A stretch of 64,000 nt of DNA from a bacterium (lineage in GTDB: Bacteria; Actinomycetota; Acidimicrobiia; Spongiisociales; Spongiisociaceae), in the NCBI GenBank assembly GCA_028821575.1, contig JAPPFW010000028.1, positions 1 to 64,000 on the forward strand. The letters run 5' to 3'. Position 1 is the first letter of the stretch. Each line of letters begins with the position of its first letter. Shown in pieces: positions 24,397 through 32,074 of the stretch. The position numbers and the translations under genes are program-made. The notes below the pieces were generated by a model. It did no database searches and had not been told where the DNA came from. It was given only the letters and a program-made list of their open reading frames with translations.

Positions 24397-24532
24397 TTGA
24401 CGAGCCGCTAGGACTTCATGCCGGGCTGTGCCCGGTATCTGATCAGGGCCTCGGCGGCTCGCTTGGGTGATGCGTTCTTGTAGTCGGCGGGGATGGCTTG
24501 AGTTCGACGTTCGCGCTTCTGCTTGCCTATGT

Positions 24533-25735
24533 CTAGTCCTCTAACGAGCCTGCTGCGACTGTGTCGACTATATCCCGTGCCGTCTTCAGCGCGTCGTGGT
24601 AGACGATGGCGATTAGCCCAGAAGCGTTGACCCGCGTGTGAACAAGGGGGTTCGTTTCCATGGCCGGTCGGCTCAGGTCGGTATCTCTCCACCAGGCTGT
24701 GAGAGCATCCCGGTTGGAGGATATGTCGCTCCAGCGGGCGACCGAGTTCGCCGCTGCGACGAGCAGGTACGGGTCTATGGCCATGGACTGCTCTCTCATC
24801 CGCGGGTAGGCGCTCGGGTGGATGTCGCGTAGTTTTGCCCACTCGGGCCGCAACTCGGGCAGTTCCTCGTTGAAGAGGGTTGCGGCCAGGCTCGTCAACT
24901 CTCTCACCTGCTGTTTCTGCATGATCCGGCGGGAGCTCCTGCCCTTCGGCAACGCACGCACTTTGATCATGTGAGACAGCTGCGACGTGGTCAGGAGGTA
25001 TTGGGTGTTCTTCCCGATGGCCCGCGGGGGGCGCGATAGGTCTGCGTTCATCAGAGGCGGGATCCGTTCACCCACCCACCGCAAGTTCGCTATCTTCCCA
25101 TCGGCGATCTTGGTAGCCACGTGGTGGAACTTGTTTTGCTTGTCGAACCGCACCTTGTCGTTTGGGTGGACGGGTTTCGACTTGGCCATGTTGTTGAACA
25201 GGTCCGCGATGGTTGCTCGGTCGGAGGGGGAGTCACCGATCGGGTAGATCGCCACAGACAGCGTTGACTCGGCCAGAGACCGACTCGCGAGCTCGCGCCG
25301 TCGGGCCGTCCTCGACCGGATTGTCTTCTGCTGGACGATCCTGATGGCCCCGTTGCGGTGTTGCCCGTCGAGCAATCGAACCCGGTCGTTGGCACCAGTG
25401 CCGATTAATAGATGGCCGAACTCTCGGCCATCGTCACCAGCTTGTCCCTCCCAGTGAAGTTCCTCGGGGGGAATGGCGATGGTGATCGGCCCAAACGCCC
25501 AGCTTGAGGAATTGTCCAATATGTATCTGGCGATGGCGGCCGCGTGGTGCGGTTCGTATGCCCGTTGTACCTGCTCGGGGACTGCGTCCACCGACCTCGG
25601 GACAACCTGTTGGTAGGACCGAATCATCATCGGCACCTCGTACAACGTATGCCCGCCCCGCTTCAGCCGAAACGCCGGCCCCTCGAAGAGAGGGGCAGTC
25701 TCCATCCTCACTTCGTCCACTTCCATCCGCGACAT
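24533..25735 (-). CDS. DGQHR-domain protein (DndB-like)
   Basis: 400 residues with the signature RLLDGQHRNGAIRIV (about 119-133) and ADLFNNMAKSKPVHPNDKV. DGQHR proteins include DndB, the regulator in phosphorothioate (Dnd) systems, and many stand-alone mobile-element copies; the fold is ParB/Srx-like. No dndCDE genes are near, so a Dnd role is unlikely here. Ribosome site AAGGAGG before ATG. An inverted repeat, TTATCACGATAA, 22 bases upstream may be its operator. A short trailing frame (KRERRTQAIPADYKNASPKR) continues after the TAG in another frame and may be decayed. Confidence 0.82.
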   Translation of the reverse strand: MSRMEVDEVRMETAPLFEGPAFRLKRGGHTLYEVPMMIRSYQQVVPRSVDAVPEQVQRAYEPHHAAAIARYILDNSSSWAFGPITIAIPPEELHWEGQAGDDGREFGHLLIGTGANDRVRLLDGQHRNGAIRIVQQKTIRSRTARRRELASRSLAESTLSVAIYPIGDSPSDRATIADLFNNMAKSKPVHPNDKVRFDKQNKFHHVATKIADGKIANLRWVGERIPPLMNADLSRPPRAIGKNTQYLLTTSQLSHMIKVRALPKGRSSRRIMQKQQVRELTSLAATLFNEELPELRPEWAKLRDIHPSAYPRMREQSMAIDPYLLVAAANSVARWSDISSNRDALTAWWRDTDLSRPAMETNPLVHTRVNASGLIAIVYHDALKTARDIVDTVAAGSLED

Positions 25736-25756
25736 TGTACCTCCTTTTTTGACGCA

Positions 25757-25768
25757 TTATCACGATAA
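25757..25768. promoter_or_regulatory. Inverted repeat TTATCACGATAA, possible operator of the DGQHR gene
   Basis: TTATC/GATAA arms around AC, followed by a half-like AACACGTTAT, directly upstream of the ribosome site. AT-rich in a GC-rich neighbourhood, so it also fits a promoter. Confidence 0.4.
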
Positions 25769-25852
25769 CACGTTATGGCGAAATAAGGGGAAAATATCGG
25801 AGTTGCTAGGGCGTGTTCACGTAAAGTTACACCCATGTGATAATATAACCAT

Positions 25853-26629
25853 ATGGTAATAACACAAGAACAATACCAACTCATAGCAGACACGTTCCCG
25901 AAGCCACGCGGAAACATCAAAGTGTCCCACCATCAAGCCCTCAACGGAATCCTGCACATACTCCACAACGGCGGCAAATGGCGGGAACTACCCGAAAAGT
26001 ACGGGCCGTGGCACACCGTCCACATGCGGTTCAGCCGCTGGGCGAAAAACGGAGTCCTCACCCGCGTGTTCCAACGCCTCCAAGAAGAACAACTCATCGA
26101 CCAAACCGTCCTCGGATTGGACAGCACCACCGTCAAGGTACACCCGGACGGCACCGGCGCGCTCCGAAAGCTGGGTCCCCAAGCCATCGGACGCTCCCGA
26201 GGAGGGCTAACCACCAAGATCCACATCGTCGCGGCCGACGCACGTACCGCCATCATCTACGCTCTTTCCCCAGGTCAAGACCACGACGGACCCCACGGAC
26301 GCCAACTCCTCAAAAAGATGGGACGACCAAAGAAGAAACCCGAAGGCGAACAACTACAACTGTTCCTCGTCGCAGACCGGGCCTACGAAGGAACCGAAAC
26401 ACGCCAACTAGCCCTCGCTCTGGGCTACACACCGGTCATCCCACCCAAGACCAACCGACGTGACCCATGGGACTTCGACCGCGACATATACAAACGACGA
26501 AACGAAGTCGAGCGGCTCATCCGCCGGCTCAAAGGCTACCGACGCGTCTTCACCCGCTACGACAAACTCGACGTGACCTTCCTAGCATTCATAACCCTCG
26601 CCCTCATCCACGACACCCTCAAAGCGTGA
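25853..26629 (+). CDS. IS5-family transposase
   Basis: 258 residues in one open frame. N-terminal DUF4096-type region (HHQALNGILHILHNGGKWRE, then YGPWHTVHMRFSRWAKNGV). DDE residues: D in LGLDSTTVKVHPD (about 89), D in LVADRAYEGTE (about 176), E in YKRRNEVERLIRRLKGYRR (about 222). The upstream region is AT-rich (TAATATAACC) and probably holds the promoter. No stop or frameshift, so the element may still move. Confidence 0.93.
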   Translation: MVITQEQYQLIADTFPKPRGNIKVSHHQALNGILHILHNGGKWRELPEKYGPWHTVHMRFSRWAKNGVLTRVFQRLQEEQLIDQTVLGLDSTTVKVHPDGTGALRKLGPQAIGRSRGGLTTKIHIVAADARTAIIYALSPGQDHDGPHGRQLLKKMGRPKKKPEGEQLQLFLVADRAYEGTETRQLALALGYTPVIPPKTNRRDPWDFDRDIYKRRNEVERLIRRLKGYRRVFTRYDKLDVTFLAFITLALIHDTLKA

Positions 26630-26640
26630 ACAGGCCCTAG
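26625..26640. repeat. Extra internal right-end repeat of the IS5 element
   Basis: CGTGAACAGGCCCTAG differs from the outer right end (26675-26690) by one base and is also followed by TTG. The two right ends lie exactly 50 bases apart, so either could serve as the transposition end, or the outer one marks an earlier insertion. Confidence 0.65.
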
Positions 26641-26850
26641 TTGTTCGTGGTCCCGAAGCGACGACTGCGGCTAGCGTGAACACGCCCTAGTTGGCATAGC
26701 CCCACACGGCTCGGGGGTGACCGGGTCCACCACGTCAGTGTTGACGGTCGTTGCAATCCAGTATGAGTGAATTTCCGTGATCGCCAACATCAGTATGCCA
26801 GCGGAGGAATGCCTGGGCGGAAGTGATGGGCGTGGGATACTCCGAGCGTT

Positions 26851-27774
26851 ATGGAACTCGTCCACTTCCCTAACCAGGTCGGCGGTCACCCTTCCGGTCA
26901 CGTCCCTGCGTTCGGGGCGGCGGTGGAGGCCTTCTTTGCCTATAAGGACCTGGCCCCATCGAGTCAGCGCGCCTACCGTGCCGCCCTCGAGCCGCTAGTC
27001 GTTGCGGTGGGGGCCGACCAGCCGCTGGCCGCTGTCACCCCCGACGTGGTGTCCGAGTTGTTCACCGAGCGGTGGGCTGGTAGAGCAGCAGCGACTTGGA
27101 ATGTGCGGCGGGCGGCTGTTCGGGCGTTCGTGTCCTGGTGCGAGGACAGGTGGCCGTTCGGTGTGGACCCCCTAGCCCTTGTGGGTGCCCGCACCCGGAC
27201 GGTTGACCGCACCCGCTCGATCCCCTACCCCGCGCTGGACGCTCTGATCCGGCGGCGTAGCGTGCCGCTGCGGGAGAAGGCCCTGTGGCGGATGCTGTAC
27301 GAGACAGCAGCCCGAGCTTCCGAGGTGCTGGCTCTCGACGTGGAGGACTTGGACAGGCCGCAGCGCCGCGCCCGGGTACGGTCCAAGGGCGGCGACACCG
27401 ACCTGATCTTTTGGGCGTCTGCCACTTCCCGGCTCCTGGCCCGCTACCTCGCCGGCCGGACACGTGGGCCGTTGTTCCTCACAGTCGCCCGAGCGCGCAC
27501 CTATCCGGCAGCCAGCGACCTCTACCACCCGACCGGACAAGCACGGCTCACTTACCGCACCGCAGCCGCTACGTTCCGGCGGCATACCGGGGGAGACTGG
27601 ACACTCCACCAGCTCAGACACTCGGCGCTGACGCACCTGGCCGAGGCGGGGGCCTCGTCGATCATGCTGAGAGCCAAGAGCCGCCACAGCGACCTCCGGA
27701 CCCTCGATCTCTACGCCAACCCCGGTCCCGAAGCCGTCGGGCGGTTGACCTCCGACCAGTTCGACCGGGTCTGA
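26851..27774 (+). CDS. Tyrosine recombinase / integrase
   Basis: 307 residues, XerC/D-like. An N-terminal SAM-like core-binding domain (YKDLAPSSQRAYRAALEPL) precedes the catalytic domain with arginine I (YETAARASEVLALDVEDL, about 155), H-x-x-R (LHQLRHSALTH, about 254-257), the late histidine (KSRHSDLRTL) and catalytic tyrosine (DLYANPG, about 289). All key residues are present. GATACT lies nine bases before the ATG (leaderless start). It could integrate the element, resolve plasmid dimers, or exchange the repeat-bounded cassettes upstream. No tRNA gene or clear att core was found near it. Confidence 0.87.
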   Translation: MELVHFPNQVGGHPSGHVPAFGAAVEAFFAYKDLAPSSQRAYRAALEPLVVAVGADQPLAAVTPDVVSELFTERWAGRAAATWNVRRAAVRAFVSWCEDRWPFGVDPLALVGARTRTVDRTRSIPYPALDALIRRRSVPLREKALWRMLYETAARASEVLALDVEDLDRPQRRARVRSKGGDTDLIFWASATSRLLARYLAGRTRGPLFLTVARARTYPAASDLYHPTGQARLTYRTAAATFRRHTGGDWTLHQLRHSALTHLAEAGASSIMLRAKSRHSDLRTLDLYANPGPEAVGRLTSDQFDRV

Positions 27775-27942
27775 CCCGATCTTTGTTAATCCTGTCGAGG
27801 GTCGGGTGTCTGGGTCATTGGGGACGCTCTAGCAGGCCCTAAACCGGCTTCTAGGGGCCTCCGTTTCGGGCAATCCCGCCGATTTTCCGGGTTTCGGCCC
27901 GTTTTGGGCGGGAACTAGTACGCTGCTGCCTAGCCGCGGGCC

Positions 27943-28308
27943 CTACCCGCCGACCAGGCGCTCGACAGCGTCCGCGTGCCTGTGGGGGATCCTCAGTCCG
28001 CTCTCCCACCGGCTCCACTCGGCGCGGTCCACTCCCACCGCGGTGGAGGCCTCCGCCTGGGTGAGCCCGGCGGCGTATCGGCGGCTCCGGAGCGAACTGC
28101 CCTCCACGAGGCTGGTGGGCGTTATGCCTAGCACCTTCGCCAGGGCGGTTAGGTGGCGTGGGAGGGGAGCGTTGTCGCCGCGCTCCCAGGCGTGGACCCG
28201 GCTGCGGGACACCCCTAGTTGCTCAGCAACCGCCGCCCGGCTCAGTCCTGTGGCGAGGCGGGCGGCGGTGAGGCTGTCGGGGTTGAAGGGTGGTCGCTGG
28301 TAGGCCAT
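27943..28308 (-). CDS. Double-XRE helix-turn-helix regulator
   Basis: 121 residues with two tandem XRE-type HTH domains: TGLSRAAVAEQLGVSRSRVH then AWERGDNAPLPRHL (about 20-55), and AAGLTQAEASTAVGVDRAEW then SRWESGLRIPHRH (about 79-112). It starts ten bases after the parB stop on the same strand, so it is the second gene of that operon and is likely to regulate it. Whether it still does so with parB broken is unknown. Confidence 0.85.
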   Translation of the reverse strand: MAYQRPPFNPDSLTAARLATGLSRAAVAEQLGVSRSRVHAWERGDNAPLPRHLTALAKVLGITPTSLVEGSSLRSRRYAAGLTQAEASTAVGVDRAEWSRWESGLRIPHRHADAVERLVGG

Positions 28309-28318
28309 TCGTTCTCGC

Positions 28319-29624
28319 CTACGCTACCTCCGCCTCTGCTTCGTCCTCGCCCGCGTCCGGGAGTTCGGGCAGGCTCTCGCCCAATGCCACGATCGGGCGC
28401 ATCGATCGGCGGGCGGAGTAGTACCCACCCCGCTCGGTCTGGACCAGCAGCTGGCGTGCCACCGCCTGGGCCAGGTCCCCCAGCGGGGCGGCGTCGATGA
28501 TCTGTGAGGGGAACATCCACTGCTCGTCGGGGCCCACGACCTCCTCGTCCATTGGCAGCAGCGGGTCCTCGAAGCTGTGCCGGCGGAGTTCCTCCCGGGC
28601 TGCCCTGCGGAGCACAGCGGCGATCACTGCCTCGTCGGGCAACGCCGCCAGCCCCTCGGTCAGCCGCGTGAACTGCTGCAGTTCGGCAGCGAGGCGCGCT
28701 TCCTGCTCCGCCCGCTGCCGCGCTTCCCGCTCCTCCCGCTCTCGGCGTTCCTCGTCGGTCTCTTGTCGGGCTGAGCGGACCTGGAGCGGGGAGTCCCCGT
28801 CCGCTTCGTGGCGGGTCTGGTCGGTGCAGCATTCCGCCTCGCCGATCGTGGTGCGGCCGTAGTGGTTGTAATGGAGGACGACCAGATGGCACGGCTCGCC
28901 GGTGTGGTCGCCGTCCAGGCGCATCCAGGACACCTCCTGGTCGTAGTGGTCGTTGGCTTCATGTAGCCGATCGACCAGTATCACCTTTGTGCCGGCCCGC
29001 TCCAGTTTGTGCCGGCGGTGCTCCCGCCGCTCGGCCGTCTCGATCTCCCAGCCAGCCGGTGGCGATCTCGGAGGGTCTCTCGGCGGCGTCGGCGACGTCC
29101 TCGGCGTCCACGCCCTTGTCCACCAGCCGTGACAGGGTGTATGCGTGCTCGACGGTGACCGATCCCTCCGATACCATCGTCTGTACCTCTTCGGGCAGGG
29201 TGAGGATCCGGAGGCGCCGAGAGACGTGACCCCGCGATCGGCGTACCCGCCGTGCCACCTCGGCCTACGACCACCCGGCGTCCACGAGCTGGCGGTACCC
29301 GCCTGCCTCCTCCACCGGGTCCAGATCGAGGCGCTGCAAGTTCTCCAGGAGGGTGGCTAGGAGCCGTGCCGGAGCGTCCGCTGCCTCGTGTACGAGCGCC
29401 GGCACGGTCTCCAGCCCGACCTGCTCGGCGGCGGCGACCCTCCGGTGCCCGGCCACCAGGTACCAGCCGTCCCCGTCCTCTTGGGGGGCGACTGTCACGG
29501 GCGTGAGCACACCCACGTCGCTGATCGACTTCGCTAACTCCGTCAAGTTCCCCAGCGACCGCCGGACGTTGTGCTCCCGGTCCAGGTCCGCTATCGGTAT
29601 GTGCTGCAGTTGGGCTTCGGCCAT
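28319..29624 (-). pseudogene. parB-like partition gene, broken by an amber codon and a 4-bp duplication
   Basis: From ATG 29624 (GGAGGG site) the protein begins MAEAQLQHIPIADLDREHNV, has the ParB N-terminal domain (YLVAGHRRVAAAEQVGLETV, then ATLLENLQRLDLDPVEEAGG) and then meets TAG at 29265-29267, where ParB proteins usually have glutamine (WS-stop-AEVARRVRRSRGHVSRRL, the HTH). It continues to 29057 where AGCC is tandemly doubled (29050-29057), shifting the frame. Without the doubling it runs WEIETAERREHRRHKLE into the C-terminal part ending at 28319 (a coiled-coil DEERREREEREARQRAEQEA region). No parA is in the window. Confidence 0.72.
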
Positions 29625-29688
29625 GACACCCTCCGTGTCCGCTGTCCTATGTTTGTGGAACATACTCCGGACGTGTGACAGGTCTGGC

Positions 29689-29703
29689 GTTTCAGCCGGA
29701 AAC
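29689..29703. repeat. Palindrome GTTTCAGCCGGAAAC, parS-like
   Basis: An imperfect palindrome 65 bases upstream of parB. Its outer arms GTTTC/GAAAC match those of the chromosomal parS consensus (GTTTCACGTGAAAC), with a different centre. The same 15 bases occur at 50506-50520 inside virD4. It may be a parS variant; evidence is position and arms only. Confidence 0.35.
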
Positions 29704-29767
29704 AACCTTGGCTGGGTTGTCAGGGTCTTGCATGGGCCAGGCCCCGTTGTTGCCGGAGGCGGCCTGG

Positions 29768-30871
29768 TTAGAGGATCGGGTGCCGGAAGCCCCGCTCGGG
29801 GGTGTCGGGGTCGCGGGTGTCGGGGTCGGGGAAGTGGCGGCATGCAGAGGGCAGGTAGCAGTCGCAGTCCCGGTCGGCGGAGCTGGTTGTGTCCCTTACC
29901 GGACCCTCGATGGACGGGTTGCCGGCGAGGACGCTCAGCAGGCCGAGGAAGTCCCGGGCGTGGTCGATTTGTTCGCGGTCGGGGTAGGGCGGGGACGTGA
30001 CTAGAACAGACCCGTCCGGGTGGCGGGCCTGCAACCGCCAGATCTGTTCCCCGGCTCGCTGTGTGTGCAGGATCCGCACGGACACCGACTCCTCCACCGA
30101 AGGTGGCACATAGGGGAGACCCCGGTTGTATACGGGCGCGGCGCGCCACGGTTCGAGCCGGACCGGCCGGCCGCTGTTGATGGTCTTGATAGCGAAGTCT
30201 CGGGCGGCGCCGGCGGCTTCCTCCGACGGGTACCCGGAGGACAACTCGATGGGGTGGCCATCATGGTTGCGCACGACGACCTCCCAATCGCTGCGGCTGC
30301 GGGGAGCCGGGCGGATGCTGAGAGAAACGGCGTTGAAGCGTGGCCGCTCGGCTGCCACGGCCGCCGCCTGGGCAGGGGTGGCGTGGTGTTGGCATCGTTC
30401 CCCGATGGTCTGGCAGCCACAGTCCGGGTGGACCTGTACCTGCAGCGCGTCCCGCGCGTGGGGGTGGGGGAGGGTGGCTGCGGCCTCGGCTAAGAAGCCG
30501 AGAGCTACGGAAGCCTGGTGATGCGTCGGGTAGAGGGGCGACCGGGCGACCACATCGCCGGCGAAGTGGGTAGCGGTCAGTTCCCATCCGTTCGGGGTGG
30601 GTGTGGTGATCACCTGTACCTGGGCGGCGCTGGATCCGCTGGCCCATACGGGCCCGGTCGTTGCGGAGCCGACATCGACGAACCTGCACGGCCAGTGGCC
30701 GTCCAGGACTTCGGCGGCGAACGCGGCGGCCGCTTGGGCGTCGTCGCTGGTGGCGTACCGTCCGGACTGGTGTATCGGTTCCCCGGTGGGGGTCCACCGC
30801 ATCGAGACCTGCCAGCCCCGAGAGGAGTTGTAATCGGGGTGGACGGCGAGGTGGTGTCCGGTGTCGGGCAT
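29768..30871 (-). CDS. Stand-alone protein with two YegP-like/SWIM units, under operator copy 5
   Basis: 367 residues. Unit 1: HPDYNSSRGWQVSMRW, then NGWELTATHFAGDVVARSPL and SWIM motif CGCQTIGERCQH. Unit 2: DWEVVVRNHDGHPIELSSGY, then IWRLQARHPDGSVLVTSPPY and CDCYLPSACRH (one residue shorter). Each half-unit is a beta-beta-beta-alpha piece like DUF1508/YegP. Unlike its relatives at 12947 and 20108 it has no nucleotidyltransferase. Its ATG lies eight bases after CATAGT of operator copy 5, so it is expressed with the relaxase, primase and secretion operon. Possibly the core member of the family; SWIM motifs often bind DNA or protein. Function unknown. Confidence 0.75.
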   Translation of the reverse strand: MPDTGHHLAVHPDYNSSRGWQVSMRWTPTGEPIHQSGRYATSDDAQAAAAFAAEVLDGHWPCRFVDVGSATTGPVWASGSSAAQVQVITTPTPNGWELTATHFAGDVVARSPLYPTHHQASVALGFLAEAAATLPHPHARDALQVQVHPDCGCQTIGERCQHHATPAQAAAVAAERPRFNAVSLSIRPAPRSRSDWEVVVRNHDGHPIELSSGYPSEEAAGAARDFAIKTINSGRPVRLEPWRAAPVYNRGLPYVPPSVEESVSVRILHTQRAGEQIWRLQARHPDGSVLVTSPPYPDREQIDHARDFLGLLSVLAGNPSIEGPVRDTTSSADRDCDCYLPSACRHFPDPDTRDPDTPERGFRHPIL

Positions 30872-30879
30872 GGCGGGGC

Positions 30880-30941
30880 ACTATGGCACAGGGGCGCGTA
30901 CTCCCGCGTACTGCTGCGCGTACTCCGGCCTCTGACCTGGG
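30880..30941 (-). promoter_or_regulatory. Operator-promoter module copy 5 (SWIM protein)
   Basis: On the minus strand: CCCAGGTCAG (30941-30932), seven bases, AGTACGCG at 30924, 30912 and 30902 (12- and 10-base steps), nine bases, CATAGT (30885-30880), eight bases, ATG. Similarity to copy 7 extends about 50 bases further upstream (ACCAACTCGAC and CCTACAAA are shared). Confidence 0.8.
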
Positions 30942-31036
30942 GGTTTGTAGGAATGCGCTGACGCCCGAACCCGAGGTCGAGTTGGTGGTCTCCGCGGTGA
31001 GTCCAAAGGGCCCGGCTTCGGCAGATCTCGGGAGGA

Positions 31037-32074
31037 TCAGAGGCCGATGTCGGGGCGTCGGTACCGCCGGTCGGGGCCGTGGTCGTCTCGGTCCTCGACT
31101 TCGAAGTGCCGGCACGACGCCCCCAGCGCGCTGCAGTCGCATACACGGTCGGCGGCCGCGGTTGTGTCCCTCACCGGCCCGGTGCGCTCCGGGTCACCCG
31201 TGAACACGCTCAGCACCCCCACGAAGTCGAGCGCCTCGTACACGGACCGATAGCTCGGGTAGGGGCGGGACGTGACGATCACGGACCCGTCCGAGCGGCG
31301 GGCCTGCAGCCGCCAGGTCTCAGATTCCGGGGACGGAGGGGCCTTGACCCGGACGGTCGTCGCTGAGGCCTCCGCGTCCGGTGGCACATAGCCGGGGCGG
31401 TCGGGCCGCCGCCACGGTTCCCACCCCTCGAAGCGGATCGGGTAGGAACTGTTGACTACGCGTAGAGCGAAGTGGCTAGCCGCTTTGGCGTCGTCCTCGG
31501 ATGGGTAAGGGTCCGACGGCCACATCGGGGAGCCATCGTCGTCGTGTATGACCAACTCCCAGGCCTGCGGCGACCCCGACCGTGGCCGCACACTGAGTGG
31601 CACCGGGTTGGTCGTGGGCGGTGGACGCTCGCCATAGTGGTGGCACTCCCGGACCCTCTCGCGGCAGCCGCACTCCCTATCGACTACCAGCCGCCGCGGG
31701 TCTGCCCCGCTGACAGACCGGAGGAACGCCTGCGCCTGGAGGGCCGCTGCGTGTGTCGCGTACAGATGCGACGCGGTCACCAGTTCCCTGTCCGGGCGGT
31801 GGGCCGCCAGTTTCCACCCTCCGGGCACGGGCACGGGACGCACCGATGTGGCTTGTTCCTCCGGCGGGACATATCCGTACTCCCATCCGAACCGCCAGTC
31901 CGCGAACCGCAAGGCATCGCGGTCACTGACGAGTCCCAGGGCGAAGTCCGCGGCGTCGAGGGTTTCGGTCAGGGTCGGGTGGCTGACCGACTTGGCGATT
32001 GTCCCCCCGTCGGGTCGGCACACTTCCAGCGTCCAGCCCGAGTCGGTGTCGATGTCGGGGTGGACACGGAGGTT
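31037..32074 (-). CDS. YegP-like/SWIM protein joined out of frame to AbiEii (module C)
   Basis: A 345-residue reading frame with two units. Unit 1 starts NLRVHPDIDTDSGWTLEV and ends CGCRERVRECHH; unit 2 has AWELVIHDDDGSPMWPSDPY, TWRLQARRSDGSVIVTSRPY and CDCSALGASCRH. The first 17 residues match the start of the units in the 12947 and 29768 proteins, yet no ATG, GTG or TTG precedes them in frame; the first possible start is GTG at 32023. The frame begins exactly at the TAA of the AbiEii gene: reading TAC-CCC-TAA with a +1 step after CCC gives AAC-CTC-CGT. So it is either made as an AbiEii fusion by frameshifting, or the fusion was broken by a point deletion or consensus error. Confidence 0.65.
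   Translation of the reverse strand, partial: NLRVHPDIDTDSGWTLEVCRPDGGTIAKSVSHPTLTETLDAADFALGLVSDRDALRFADWRFGWEYGYVPPEEQATSVRPVPVPGGWKLAAHRPDRELVTASHLYATHAAALQAQAFLRSVSGADPRRLVVDRECGCRERVRECHHYGERPPPTTNPVPLSVRPRSGSPQAWELVIHDDDGSPMWPSDPYPSEDDAKAASHFALRVVNSSYPIRFEGWEPWRRPDRPGYVPPDAEASATTVRVKAPPSPESETWRLQARRSDGSVIVTSRPYPSYRSVYEALDFVGVLSVFTGDPERTGPVRDTTAAADRVCDCSALGASCRHFEVEDRDDHGPDRRYRRPDIGL

Larger units (their letters stand above)
25806..26690 (+). mobile_element. Complete IS5-family insertion sequence
   Basis: The left end CTAGGGCGTGTTCACG (25806-25821) is the exact reverse complement of the right end CGTGAACACGCCCTAG (26675-26690). Both sides are flanked by TTG, a likely 3-bp target duplication. 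The length is about 885 bases with one intact transposase. A second near-perfect right end lies inside at 26625. The insertion falls between the DGQHR gene and the integrase. Confidence 0.88.

Noticed and set aside
24416-24530. Small gene after the DGQHR stop (KRERRTQAIPADYKNASPKR)
   Set aside because: The frame has no start codon near its beginning. It could be a lost C-terminal extension but cannot be supported as a gene.
24416-25735. A phosphorothioate (Dnd) defence system around the DGQHR gene
   Set aside because: No dndC, dndD, dndE or restriction partner genes occur in the window.
2275-29267. TAG read as glutamine (recoded stop) in this element
   Set aside because: Three broken genes have in-frame TAG where glutamine would fit, but many intact genes (for example the MmeI-type, DGQHR, double-XRE and CpaB-like genes) end in TAG. 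Simple C-to-T mutations in decaying genes explain it.
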